A stretch of DNA of 64,000 nt from Henricia sp. BOLD:AAB3569 (lineage: Eukaryota; Echinodermata; Asteroidea; Spinulosida; Echinasteridae): positions 21,000 to 84,999 of the forward strand of contig JBBELK010001634.1 of assembly GCA_037783545.1 (NCBI GenBank), given 5' to 3'. Position 1 is the stretch's first letter; every line of letters starts with the position of its first letter. The position numbers and the translations under genes were made by a program. Shown piece after piece: positions 20,110 through 30,894 of the stretch. The notes beneath the pieces were generated by a model that did no database searches, was not told where the DNA came from, and saw only the letters and a list, made by a program, of their open reading frames with translations.

Positions 20110-20641
20110 TTAAAGGCAGTATACATTATTGGTAATCTCGAAAATAAGAAATGTTCACAGATTTACGCCTAACTTACACAATATAAACATGATGACCGTA
20201 GAAAACTTCCCCTGGAAATGGTTTTGTCTGAAGTGCTATAGTCTTTGAGAAATTAGTAAAACAATTAGTTTTCGTCTCTTGAGACGAAAATTCAATTCGC
20301 CCCTAAACCATTTCGCCCAAGTGCCATTTCGCCCCCAAACCACTTCGCCGAGTGCCATTTCGCCCCAAATTACTTTGTCCAAACACTACATCGCCCAAAT
20401 GCCACTTTGCCCCAAAACCACTTCGTGCACAGGCCGTGGTTCAGGGCGAAATGGTTCAGGGCGAAGTGGTTTTGGGGAGAAATGACTGCAAACCCTTTTT
20501 TTACTGTTTTCTCAAAAGTTAGACGAAGTACGGAGCTGGTTTTTGCTCAGGTTGGTTGTAATCATGCATATCTTCAATCACACAGGGTGATAAAACTATT
20601 TGTAACAGTTTACCAATCATGTATACTACATGTATCTTTAA
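20110..20641 (+). mobile_element. TTAA-flanked MITE with TTCGCCC array (copy B)
   Basis: Nearly collinear with copy A at 5274. The right end carries an 8-bp insertion (ACATGTAT) before the TTTAA. Confidence 0.85.
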
Positions 20642-20738
20642 ATGGTGCTCAGCAGAAACAGGCTCATAGTGCTGGAAATCAACTCAATGTTCTCACTTTA
20701 ACCTGTTCAATATTTGGTTGCACGTTTCATTTCTTCAG

Positions 20739-20867
20739 ATTTTCTTCAAGCCGGGAGTCTTGGTCAAACTAGAGGACGTGCGGGATGAGCAACTTGCCAA
20801 GACGATAACCCAGTTCCAAGCTAGTTGTCGTGGTTACCTGGCCAGAAAGCAGCTAAAACAGATCAAG
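20739..20867 (+). CDS. MYO18A: MYO18 exon 5: end of converter and IQ motif
   Basis: The 129-bp phase 0-0 exon encodes IFFKPGVLVKLEDVRDEQLA, the FFKxG end of the converter and the start of the lever arm. A canonical IQ motif core, FQASCRGYLARK, follows at about residues 27-38 and is the expected binding site for a calmodulin-like light chain. The acceptor is TTTCTTCAG and the donor AAG|GTATGG. The 3' end of a MITE lies 97 bp upstream of the acceptor. Confidence 0.95.
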
Positions 20868-21517
20868 GTATGGACTAGACAAACCCTGAAAATTATGAAG
20901 CATGTTACATGAGACCCTTTAATCTTCATGCACCATTACTTTTAATATTAGTGACGTTCGAGATTCTTGCATCTTGTAACACCAACTTACACCAGACCAT
21001 TCTTTTTGCCATCACGTGATAAATTTGTCAGCCTTGGTGGCAGCCACCACTGCCTGAGCTCACGGCAGGGTGTAAAGCTCAGTGTAATAATGTCACCTAG
21101 TAACCATGCAGAAGTTGCAAGAACTGCAGTTGAAGGCAAAGGCTCGTCAGCATTGCGCGCGCGCCAAATTCGTGCCACGAAATACGCAGCTCCATAGGTA
21201 AAGCACTGCTCTTACCTTGTGGGGTACCAAGTAGACAAAGACCGACTTGTGGGGTACCTTTGTTCGCCTTTGTTCCTTGTGGGGTACCATTCTTCTGGGT
21301 ACCCCATAAGGGTGCGAAAACAGATTCACACGCACACACGATGCAAACAGCCACGCAGTATAATTGTGTATGTGCGGATCACAGATATCCATTAAAATAG
21401 AAATCTGTGGTGCGGATACAAAAACGTTTTTACACTCACTCGAAACTCGAAGGGTAAGCCTGAATAATTTGTAAAAAATGTAGGATGACAAGAATCTACT
21501 TGGGTGTTATAACAAAT
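20868..21517. other. Intron with CTTGTGGGGTACC short repeats
   Basis: CTTGTGGGGTACC occurs three times at 21218-21290, and a complementary GGGTACCCC follows. The piece 21160-21196 resembles half of the hairpin at 61622. Confidence 0.5.
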
Positions 21518-21640
21518 AATAAATGTTTTAATTCGTGCAATGGAAGGAATATTTTCATTCTGTAAAAGATGGAATATGTTCCATCTTTTACCTCATGAAA
21601 ATATTCCTCCCATTGCACTCATAAACATTCATTATTTTTA
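21518..21640. repeat. Imperfect 120-bp inverted repeat
   Basis: AATAATAAATG..CAATGGAAGGAATATTTTC pairs with GAAAATATTCCTCCCATTG..AATAATG-type sequence around GATGGAATATGTTCCATC. Confidence 0.6.
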
Positions 21641-21980
21641 TATTATCCCGCCCGGCAACAACTTTTTTACCTGTGTTCCCAAAATTCAAAGCGAAACCCC
21701 GTCGCATGTCGTTCGTTTTGCATCTTCGGGAGGCTTCGCCAGTGTAAACACAGTGTAATTCGGTGTAAGTTATTCAAATGCTACTATAGTTATTCAGTAA
21801 CTTGACTGAGATCAGGCTAGCCAGCAATCTCTGTGCATTACTGAATGCCAGTTACCACTTCAAATGCCTCATACATGTACTTGATAAATGGACCAGTCTG
21901 CCACTTCCATTACTGTACATTCGACCATCAACCAAGTTGTCTGATGCAGTTCGGCTAAATTATTACCAAAACTTGGTCAA

Positions 21981-22291
21981 TAAAGGCGGATACACACTAT
22001 CGCGGAAAAATCACACTTTCGCGCTGCGCTCACCGCATTGCATGAGCCCTCAATCACCGATCTTTCCAAAATAGAAAATTCCAGTTCTGGTATCCTGGGG
22101 ATTCTTTGATACCTCATTGGCTGCGCGCTGGAAAGGTCAGCGCACCGCGGTCAAAGTTCAACCATTTTGAACTTTGACCCAGCTCAAAACGTTTTGCGCG
22201 TCGCGATAGGCCGCGCACAAGCGGCAAACCAGTTTGTGTACAAACCAATGGAACAGTGTGATTTTTCCGCGATAGTGTGAATCCGCCTTAA
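21981..22291. mobile_element. AAGGCGGATNCACACTATCG inverted-repeat MITE
   Basis: Ends AAAGGCGGATACACACTATC and GATAGTGTGAATCCGCCTTA, extended by CGCGGAAAAATCACAC on both sides. A diverged relative may lie at 43741-44020. Confidence 0.8.
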
Positions 22292-22506
22292 GGGTTGATG
22301 TTTAACTTCAGAAAATTAGAACTATCTAATGGGTATCGTTTAAAAGCAGCATTCACGTCAGCAAAGATTTAACATACCGTAATTATTTTGTTATTGATGC
22401 ACAACATGCATGAGTAGATGTGGTCTTCTTTGCCTGTGCAGAATGGGTACAGTTTGCCTTACACGTAGAGGTCTTACGTCTGTCTCAGCCTCTAGTCTGT
22501 GAGTCT

Positions 22507-23166
22507 TTAAAGCTGGGTGGAAATCTCCCTTCAATTTCATGGTTTTCAACAGTATTCCTTTCTTCATATAGTCCTTTATGTACTAAGAACATTTTCTTTA
22601 GAATTTCAGCCTGAAAAAGTCAGAAAATGTCAGTCTTTTTCCGAGACTCTTTTTACGCGAAACTGAAAACGAAAGGTCACGTCAATCAACTTGAGCTATG
22701 TGTGTGACGTCATAGCGAGGACACACACAGAGCTGCTTCACTGACTATTGTCGTGTACCTAGCTCCTCGCAGCAAACACGTACACGTATGCACACACCGA
22801 ACCACGGATTTTCCACAGAGTTGCAAGTGTTACCACCAACAAGGCAGGAAGCTGGCATTTTATTGATATCAAAAAAAAATTAAGTGTAACAACCACTGAG
22901 AAAATACACGAGAACTTTGAAAACTTTTACAGAAAAATAACGACTGGTGGTTTTATGCCATACGGAAAGCATGCAACTTGCTTTGCAAAATCTCCTCACT
23001 GTGACGTAGCGGGGTCAATTAATATCATTATGATGCAGTTTTTCATTTTTCTTTATATAAAGTCAGCAATAAAGATAAGAAAAACGCAACTTTATAAAGT
23101 AACATTTGTTTTATAAAATAACTTTCTTCCTCACCAAGTAGCTTCAAGCTTTCAGCCCTGCTTTAA
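22507..23166 (+). mobile_element. TTAA-flanked MITE, AAGCTGGG-type, full length
   Basis: Ends TTAAAGCTGGGTGG and CAGCCCTGCTTTAA. Other copies are at 30017-30576 (left end lost) and 39747-40470 (reversed). Confidence 0.8.
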
Positions 23167-23325
23167 TCTTGTTATACGCCGGTGCAGAAAGGGTTAACAC
23201 AGATGTCGTCAAAGAAGTGAGCGCGTCTACGTGGAAATTGACATCACAGTCTGCCAGCGAATAGAAACTCTTTACTCTTCAAAATTGTAGGCATGATGTT
23301 TACAATTCTATTTTTTCTCTTATAG

Positions 23326-23469
23326 ATTCAGCATTTGGCAATCACCGCTATTCAACGCAATGTCCGCAAGTTCTTGGCCATTCGTAACTGGCCGTGGTGG
23401 CGTCTGGTAACCAAGGTTCTTCCCTTGTTGGATGTGCATCGGACGGAAGAAGAGCTCAAAATGAAAGAT
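23326..23469 (+). CDS. MYO18A: MYO18 exon 6: second IQ-like motif and head-tail junction
   Basis: Forty-eight codons, phase 0-0. A second light-chain site is visible as AIQRNVRKFLAIRN (about residues 8-21), followed by WPWWRLVTKVLPLL. The last motif is the conserved Trp-rich hook where the lever arm of class II and XVIII myosins turns into the coiled-coil rod. The exon ends with RTEEELKMKD, the first heptads of the tail. The acceptor is TCTTATAG and the donor GAT|GTGAGT. Confidence 0.95.
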
Positions 23470-23631
23470 GTGAGTGAAAGTTCTGTGTCCTTTAGCTCTA
23501 AAATATAAATGTTTTTTGGTTTTTGATTTGAAGAAAATATTAGATCGATCATGTTCATTTATTGTGTATGCATTGATTATTGCACTTTTGGATGCAAGAC
23601 ACATGTTAGTTCGATCCCTTGAGTGTTATAT

Positions 23632-24010
23632 TTAGGGATTAAAAGTAGGTTTGGCCATTTCTTAAACATATTTTAAAAACCAGCCAGGCAAGGCTATTAT
23701 CAGTGCCTAGAACCCTAGCCAGTTTTAAACTGATTGTTTAAGACTGGCCAAACCTACTTTTAATCCTATTCATCAATACCTTTTTGTGTAAATCGGTAAA
23801 TCTTACCAAAATTAGCTTGTCGTTTTGCATTCACTTTGCTATACCGCGTTTGTATGAACTGCTAGCTAGCTGTGCATCAAGTTGTTTTTGTTCGAACGTG
23901 CGCGTTACTCGTAATGCAAGCATGTTGTACGCACATGCACACGACCGGGTACTTGTCACAGTGCACAATTTGCTTTCGGAAGCAACCCAAGGTCGTTACC
24001 TTGGGGTTCG
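23632..24010 (+). mobile_element. Hairpin-ended element, family H
   Basis: Begins TTAGGGATTAAAAGTAGGTT with a short stem and continues with the family body (AGCTTGTCGTTTTGCATTCA). The right end merges into a GGGTTAA-rich element. Confidence 0.65.
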
Positions 24011-24500
24011 TTAACCCTGCCAGCGACCAGGGTTAAGGATGGCAATCTCGGAGTTAACGGCCAAACCCCAGGGTTAGCATTGTAGCGGGAAACCAAGCAG
24101 GGTTAAGTGTTCACAGGCAATCTCGTACGTGCACATTTTTGCTCTCCCAATTAAGGAAAAGCACTGTATATCTCAATTCATAACGAAAAGGAGAAGACAA
24201 AGGTGTGGAAAGAAGAAGAAATAAAGCTCCTCATCCAGGCCTGGTCGATAGACAAGTTCAGTAACAACTCAATGGGACTACATGTACTCGAAAATCGGAA
24301 TAAGATGTTTGTAGATTTCCATTCCTCCAGTCCCTGTATATACAGATATGCCTGCGTCTAGTGGGAAACCGCACTGCGCTAACCCGAGGCAAGCTCACTC
24401 CGGGTTAATGAAAAAATGGAAACATAACTCGGGGTTAACAAAAAGCTTAACCCAGGGCAGGCAAATCTCCGGGTTAAGCAGTTTGTAGTAGGAAAATGGT
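24011..24500. mobile_element. GGGTTAA-rich inverted-repeat element
   Basis: TTAACCC and GGGTTAA words cluster at both ends (24011-24110, 24375-24480). Flanking GGGAAAC on both sides resembles the termini of 59322-60083. Confidence 0.5.
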
Positions 24501-24526
24501 ATTTGGTATAATAAATGAGAGTTTAC

Positions 24527-25300
24527 TGAGCGGTCTAGTGCATCAAACTCAAGTTCCTGTGCCAGTACTAGAATGTGGGTTTGATTCCGGGCCGTGACGG
24601 GTTGTGGCACTTGTGCTCCTGAGCAAGGCACTTAATCACACTTGTTCCGTCCTTCGGAAGGGATGTAAAGCCGTTGGTCTAGTGTGTCGGTAACGCACTT
24701 TAAAGATCCCAGAGCATTCTTTTGTGAAAAACAAGGGGATGGATTCCCCGGTGTCTCTGGCCGTTTCTAATTCAACTTAGAAGTTGATAGTTATTCAAAT
24801 ATCTATGTTAATACATAGTTCCGACCTGTCAATCAAGCCGAACCCGCCGACCAATCACAACAGCTAGCAGACAGCGCCCACATAGGTCAAAGTGATGCAA
24901 TCATCACAAAAATCACGCGATTTTCTGCCCGTACAGTTTGTATGTTGTATGCCCCAGTGACCGGGTGAATTTTGGTTTCAATGTCGGGCGATTCGCTGTT
25001 CAAAGGTAGGAAAGCGCATTTTTATGAATATATGTCATCCCTGCATTACTAGCCCTTCGCTCAGTGTGTGCTACGGTAACTGTCGACCTCAAAACATATA
25101 CCTTTGAGTTTTCTCCAATGAATCTGTGCTTTCCATGCCGAGTCCCGTTGCTTTGTACGTTGTGTGTCGCCATTTTTTTCGATGGCTTGTGAGCACATAG
25201 CAACAATATCTAAGGGGCGGGGTTAACTGGGCAATCTCGGAACTATGCATTGATCCCATTCCTGTAATTGGCGGTCGCTGTTGGATGTGGTGAATAAATA
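24527..25300 (+). mobile_element. tRNA-Leu-like SINE, interrupted by a MITE
   Basis: The head GAGCGGTCTAGTGCATCAAA and B-box-like GGTTTGATTCCGGGCC are followed by the same body as 30970-31361. The 3' part (ATCCCATTCCTGTAATTGGC) resumes at 25252 after a 440-bp insertion. The first about 14 bases of the head are lost. Confidence 0.8.
24810..25251. mobile_element. AATGCATAGTTCCGA-type MITE nested in the SINE
   Basis: Ends AATACATAGTTCCGACC and TCTCGGAACTATGCATT. Closely related copies are at 29309-29742 and 44566-45011. Confidence 0.8.
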
Positions 25301-25474
25301 GATAAATGTTTTCTAAACAGAACGTGCCTTTGCTAGCAGTGTCCATCACATTGCTTCCACTCTTTTTACAGGAAAAAGTGTCTATTTTGAAATCGCCAGT
25401 CAAAATTTAATTTTTCGGTGTTCTTAAGATCTTTAACAAACTAATAATTAGACATTATGCAATTTACTTTTTAG

Positions 25475-25564
25475 CATGAGCTTGCCGACTTGCGAATTCG
25501 AGTGGAAAGGATCGAGAAAGAGCGGAATATCCTGAAGCATAATCATGACAAGATGGAGGCTAGG
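25475..25564 (+). CDS. MYO18A: MYO18 exon 7: proximal coiled-coil tail
   Basis: Thirty codons, phase 0-0, read HELADLRIRVERIEKERNIL then KHNHDKMEAR. Hydrophobic residues fall at heptad a/d spacing between charged pairs, as in a two-stranded coiled coil. It continues directly from exon 6 and matches the first rod segment of MYO18A. The donor is AGG|GTAAGT, and a TTAA-flanked MITE begins only 17 bp after the exon. Confidence 0.9.
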
Positions 25565-25580
25565 GTAAGTGGAACATCAT

Positions 25581-25966
25581 TTAAGGCCCATTGTATCATT
25601 TGCAATGACCCAATTTTGTTTTTCATGAGTTGACAAGAAAAACCTTACTCAAAGTGTTGATAGCAATGGTAACAAACACCACATGAAATTATTTTCGTCC
25701 AAAATGGTATTTCATGCTGGAAATTGACAACTGAAGGTGGTTTTCTAAAAAAAAGTCCAGTGCACGGGACTTTTTTACCATTCACTTGTACACAAAATCC
25801 ATATATAGATTTCCAAGGTTTTCTGAAGCATTGATGCATCTATGTAGCTAAAATTTCTTTAGGCTAGTTTACCAACATTTTTCCTTAGATACATGTACAT
25901 TACACTCTTATTTCACAAATCTGTATAAAAATGTTCTATCTTGCAAATGATACATAGGGCCTTTAA
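25581..25966 (-). mobile_element. TTAA-flanked MITE, ATTTGCA-type
   Basis: Reverse copy of 624-997, with TTTAAGGCCCATTGTATCAT and ATGATACATAGGGCCTTTAA at the ends. It begins 17 bp after exon 7. Confidence 0.85.
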
Positions 25967-26225
25967 ATCAATTTAAAAAAATAACCTTAAGTCATATAAA
26001 AGCACCAGAAAGTCACTTTCTCTTATTAACAAGTTTTAATTGCATTTTCCAACACACTGAATGCAGGATTTCCCATCTGAAGGATGATGCAACTGTAGTT
26101 ACAGGTGGTATTTATATATGTACAGTCCATTTTCCCGCAGTCAATGACCATATTCTCTTGCTTTTTATAAAGCCATGTACATCTTGTAAATTATAATTTA
26201 GGAGTTGGCATGTATTTTCTCAAAT

Positions 26226-26330
26226 TTGACTCTTTTTTTGGGGGGAGGGGGGAGGAAGGTATGGGAGGCGGGGGGAAGGAGGAAGGAAGGGGAGGGGCCA
26301 AGGAGGAAGGAAGGGGAGGGGCCGTGGGTT
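26226..26330. repeat. Purine-only tract with G runs
   Basis: GGGGGGAGGGGGGAGGAAGG and a duplicated AAGGAGGAAGGAAGGGGAGG. It could form G-quadruplex or triplex DNA; no other role is visible. Confidence 0.6.
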
Positions 26331-26344
26331 GCCAAGGTTAACTC

Positions 26345-26735
26345 CTTTCAAAAGAGTGGTTTGGGTCGTTGACTCGCAATACTCAGGTTAAAACTTAGAG
26401 TTGCTGGTTCTATACCCAGCCATGCTACCTGTGCCCTTGACCAAGGCATCTAACCACAATTGCTCCATCCTTCAGAAGAGATGTAAAGCTGTTGGTCCAG
26501 TGTATTGAGTAACGCACTGAAAAGATCCCAGAGGCACTCTTTCGTGAAGAGTAAAAGGGAATTCCCCTGGTGTCTTAGGATGTCGGCTGCCAATGGCGCT
26601 ACCCACCTATGTATCTCAATGTTTAGGTGGATGATACTTGTAAGCTTCTGTAAACTCATAATAATGTACAGCGCATGTGAACATGCTCATACGTAATGTG
26701 CGCTATAGAAATATAATAATCATAATTATAATAAA
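26345..26735 (+). mobile_element. SINE-like element, diverged
   Basis: A tRNA-like B box (GCTGGTTCTATACCCAGC) precedes CCTTGACCAAGGCATCTAAC, the same body layout as the 30970 SINE, and it ends GTGCGCTATAGAAATATAAT. Confidence 0.6.
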
Positions 26736-27796
26736 TCTTCTTAATGCTGCAAACGGTCGACACCACGGGAAACCTTTCCAAAACGACCACCGAAATTTCG
26801 GCAAGATTCACTCAAATTGACACCAAATTTCTCTACCCAAAGCTTCCAAAAATGGTTCTAGACCTAATAAAAATGGTTCTAGACCTAATAAAAATGTTTC
26901 TTGACCTAACAAAATTGTTTTTTTTTACCTTTAAAAAAATGGTTTTTAACCTCCAAAATATTGGGGCTACACCAAATTGTCGCCCTAATCGACCGTGTCG
27001 CCCTAACATAACTTTCTACGCAAAAAGTGTCACCCTATTGGCTAAAATAAAAAAATAAGCGTAACCTCTAATAACTTGCACAACTATTTCTTGTTTTCTT
27101 TTTTGTGGGGGTGGGGAGGTGGGAGGGATAATATATTTTAAAGCTGAAATATCCGGGAACAAACATGCGTTTTTGACAACTTTCTCAGTGAAACTTTTAC
27201 CATTAATTTGGTAAAATGACCCAAAAGAATACAATAATTCAAATCCAAACTCGTAAGAATGCAAATTTAACAGTAATAAACCATGTCTCATATCCCCTTC
27301 GGTCACATGTGTACATTTGTGTATGTTTCTTGAATTTTTTCTTTTTTAAATCTGACTAAATACTTGTGACTGAATGGGATATAAAAAGATTCTTGCTGAC
27401 CCAGCCAGCAGACCTCAAAAACCTACTTGTCACCAAGCACACATCACCAAGACATCCTGTTATATTGCTTCCTGACTTACATGTAATCCCCCAAGGACAA
27501 GGCTTGCCACTGTCTACATGTATACATACGTAGATGTACTTGTCGTGGTTCTTGAACATATTCAGAAAATAGATTTTTCATCACATCCAACTTTGTACTA
27601 TCCAGGTTACCTGCTTTGTGAGTTAATATGTACTCAGTTTTCCATTTTTTTTAATGCATTTAATCATCCTCTTTTTAACTTGTGTATAAAGTTCTGCTTT
27701 GTTGGGAAAAAGCAGAACTTTAAAGCAGTAATGTGCGTATGACTTTATACTGAAAGCGCATGTGATCTGGTGGGTACATGCTGTGCTCATGATCTA
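26736..27796. other. Intron with a small degenerate tandem repeat
   Basis: AAATGGTTCTAGACCTAATA repeats twice at 26851-26895 and in weaker form to 26955. Nothing else is recognised. Confidence 0.45.
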
Positions 27797-28288
27797 CAGG
27801 GTGTTTAAAAAAAAAAAAGGAAACCGAGATTAATTTGTTAATTTCGTGGAGATGGCTAAATATTTTGGAAATTGGCAACCGCCATCTATTAGCTAATGAT
27901 GTCCTCTTTCTTATGACACCACGAAATTCAATTTACGGTCACACATGACTGAGCACGGAGCAGTGTAATCAACCATGTCAGAACTGGTCTTGCTCCAGAT
28001 TCACCGCAGCCTTTTAAGGAGTGTGCAATGAAATAACAGGCTGAGTATTGCATAATTTGGAGGCCCAACAAAAGCCCTGCACTGGGCAGACATGGTTCAT
28101 TATGAAAACATCTTTTTGGTGCAAGACCAGTTCTGACATGGTTGATTACACTGCTCCGTGCTCAGTCATGTGTGACCGTAAATTGGATTTCGTGGTGTCA
28201 TAAGAAAGAGGACATTATTAGCTAGATGGCGGTTGCCAATTTCCAAAACATTTAGCCATCTCGGTTTCCTTTTTTTAAAAACGCCCTG
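27797..28288. mobile_element. Mariner-type MITE with about 200-bp arms
   Basis: Ends CAGGGTGTTTAAAAAAAA and TTTTTTTAAAAACGCCCTG with TA on both sides. The arms pair through TCAACCATGTCAGAACTGGT on each side of a short centre. Confidence 0.85.
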
Positions 28289-28290
28289 TA

Positions 28291-28924
28291 TAGACGGGGG
28301 TCGAAATTAACCTGAATTTCATGCTGGTCAGAAGGACCAGTAGATTAGAGAACTCTACTGGTCCTGCTGAAATTTGGTGGTCCACTGGTGTTTTTCAAAA
28401 TTGTACTGAGATATACTGCAACACTTTCTGGTTTAAGGTCATTGAGTGTAGGATGGATGAGATTGCTTTTTGATCCAACACTGGGGCATGTCTGGAGAGA
28501 TCAGAGAAAGAAATGTAGTTATCTGAAAATGTATAAAGCGATCAGGAATTGTTTGTGGTAACCAGGAATTCTTCGCATTTAGTAAGAAATGTTTACTGTG
28601 GATTTATAGGCATCGGAGAATGTTTCCATGAGTCAGTAAATGTTTTTACTGGTCCATTGGTCCATTTTTTTTTACATTTCAGTTCATACATTTGTGTGTT
28701 GTTTTGCAATGTTTGAAACTCACTATTAACCATGTTCATGTACTAATTTCTATTTTGTTTGTAAGTCATAAAGAATTGTTTCAATTTGAAAACTGGTAAA
28801 ATCGGCATTGACTAATACAAAAAATATTGGCAATAAAAAGTTTGAGGTCAGCAATTTGGCCTTAAAAATTCCAGGTAGGTCGGGTTACTGTAAACACACC
28901 ATTTATTTTGTTTGACCTAATTAG
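28291..28924. other. Intron, nothing recognised
   Basis: TACTGGTCC-type words recur (28330-28400, 28640-28670) without a clear unit. Confidence 0.35.
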
Positions 28925-28995
28925 TAGGAGTCGAACCCACAACATTCTGCATTCTACAACAGATGTCCGAACCACTTGACCACCAAGTGAGCTGG
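28925..28995 (-). mobile_element. tRNA-like SINE head
   Basis: On the minus strand, TTGGTGGTCAAGTGGTTCGG resembles an A box and TGTGGGTTCGACTCCTAC a B box. No cloverleaf or clear anticodon, so a SINE head or tRNA pseudogene. Confidence 0.5.
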
Positions 28996-29139
28996 GTTCT
29001 ATGATTTAGTAACTTCCGCCTGAATGTTACATGAATGTGTTACCAGTAAATGAAAGGTGCAATGTACAAGGATTAATTATTAATATCATACATTTTATTA
29101 CATCAGTGAATTTTAAATGATCTTTACCCTCCCCCATAG

Positions 29140-29259
29140 CTGGCTGAAATGAGTGCTGATCTGGCCGAGGAGCACACAACAGCTAACAATGCCTCTGAGA
29201 TGCTGGAAAGAGAGACGTCCGAAAGGCTGCGACTAGAGAAGGAACTCAAAGATTTGAAG
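29140..29259 (+). CDS. MYO18A: MYO18 exon 8: coiled-coil tail
   Basis: Forty codons, phase 0-0, beginning LAEMSADLAEEHTTANNASE and ending RLRLEKELKDLK. The spacing of Leu, Met and Ala follows heptads, and the Ala-rich core around NNASEML parallels the ESASQLLD stretch of vertebrate MYO18A. The acceptor is CCCCCATAG and the donor AAG|GTTAGT. A MITE starts 50 bp downstream. Confidence 0.92.
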
Positions 29260-29308
29260 GTTAGTATTTATCGCATGAGGCACAAAAAGAGACAGAGGGA
29301 GCTCTAAG

Positions 29309-29742
29309 AATGCATAGTTCCGACCTGTCAATCAAGCCGATCCCGCCGACCAATCACAACAGAACTAGCAGACAGCGCCCACAAAGGTCAAAGTGATGCA
29401 ATAATCACACAATCACAGTATTTTCTGCCCATACAGTTTGTATGTTGTATGCGCCAGTGACCGGGTGAATTTTGGTTTCAATGTCGGGCGATTCGCTGTT
29501 CATAGGTAGGAAAGCACATTTTAATGAATATATGTCATCCCTGCATTACTAGCCCTTCGCTCAGTGTGTGCTACGGTAACTGTCGACCCTAAAACATAAA
29601 TATCTTTGAGTTTTCTCCAATGAATCTGTGCTTTCCATGCCGAGTCTCGTTTGTACGTTGTGTCGCCATTTTTTGCGATGGCTTGTGAGCACATAGCAAC
29701 AATATCTAAGGGGTTAACTGGGCAATCTCGGAACTATGCATT
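29309..29742. mobile_element. AATGCATAGTTCCGA-type MITE
   Basis: Intact ends AATGCATAGTTCCGACC and CGGAACTATGCATT, beginning 50 bp after exon 8. Confidence 0.85.
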
Positions 29743-30016
29743 AATAGCACTTCAAACATTCAAGTCAATGCCATCGTGTTTCAGACAAGATACATGTACC
29801 ATAAAAACCCAGGTATGAGATATTTTTACATGTAAGGTGCACCCCTGACTTTTGAGCTTTGGGAGGTAAAAAATTACCAAAAATATCTGAATATGCAGCA
29901 AACTCACAGCAAAATGTTGGCAGCAAATACCTCAGAATGTACACTTCTACCGATGCGGTCATTCCCATTTTCTCGCACATCGTGCCCATACATTTTTTTC
30001 ACGTACTGCACTATAG

Positions 30017-30576
30017 CATTATAGAATTTCATCCCGAGACTCTTTTCACGCGAAACTGAAAACAAAAGGTCATGTCAATCAACTCGAGCTATGTGTGTGA
30101 CGTCATAGCGAGGAGACACACAGAGCTGCTTCACTGACTGTGGTCGTGTACCTAGCTCCTCGCAGCAAACACGTACTCGTTGTATGCACGCACAGAACCG
30201 CGGATTTTTCACAGAGATGCAAGTGTTACCACCAACAAGGCACCAAGCTGGTATTTTATTGATATCAAAAATGAATTCAGTGTAACAACCACTGAGAAAA
30301 TACACCGAAACTTTTACAGAGAAATAACGACTGGTGGTTTATGCTATGCTGAAAGCATGCAACTTGCTTTGCAAAATAGTGACTGTCTCCTCGCTATGAC
30401 GTAGCGCGGTCAATGCATATCATTATGACGTCATCACCCCGTTTTTCATTTTGGCCTGTTGCCGGTTGACGAACGAGGTCTAAAGATAAGAAAAACGCAA
30501 CTTTATCAAGTAATATCTGTTTTATAAAATAATTTTTTCCTCGCCAAGTAGCTTCAAGATTTCACCCCGGCTTTAA
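30017..30576 (+). mobile_element. TTAA-type MITE, AAGCTGGG-type, left end lost
   Basis: Matches 22645-23166 from CCGAGACTCTTTTCACGCGA to the CGGCTTTAA end. Confidence 0.75.
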
Positions 30577-30692
30577 AATACCACATATTTCAAGGGGTGC
30601 ACTTGTACATGAACAAATTCTGATTCAGCGAAATTCCGTCACTTAGTTTATACTGCATAAAACTTCCAATGAAACTTTGCTATTGTGCACAG

Positions 30693-30810
30693 GTTGCCCA
30701 TGGGAACCTGCAGCGTAAAGCAGAACGGCTGGATATGGAAGTGATGGAATCGAGGATGGTGCGATCCTCGTACATGGATGGGGATATGGGAAGCAGTGAT
30801 GAAGAGGAAG
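30693..30810 (+). CDS. MYO18A: MYO18 exon 9: tail segment ending in an acidic break
   Basis: The 118-bp exon (phase 0 to 1) encodes VAHGNLQRKAERLDMEVMES then RMVRSSYMDGDMGSSDEEE. The first part is coiled coil. The last 12 residues are Gly- and acid-rich and break the heptads, matching the acidic skip region that vertebrate MYO18A has at this point. SSDEEE is a plausible casein-kinase-2-type site by consensus only. The acceptor is TTGTGCACAG and the donor GAAG|GTATGT. Confidence 0.92.
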
Positions 30811-30894
30811 GTATGTAAGGACATGGGGTGCCTTGGGCGAATTGCAATAAAATTATCTAAACCCTTTCAGTGCCCATTGTTAACATTTAACCAT

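Noticed and set aside
21802..21980. Open frame MTEIRLASNLCALLNASYHF as a possible gene piece
   Set aside because: No recognisable domain or splice sites in frame, and it runs into a MITE.
23632..23650. Telomere-like TTAGGG
   Set aside because: A single TTAGGG at the start of family H, not in tandem.
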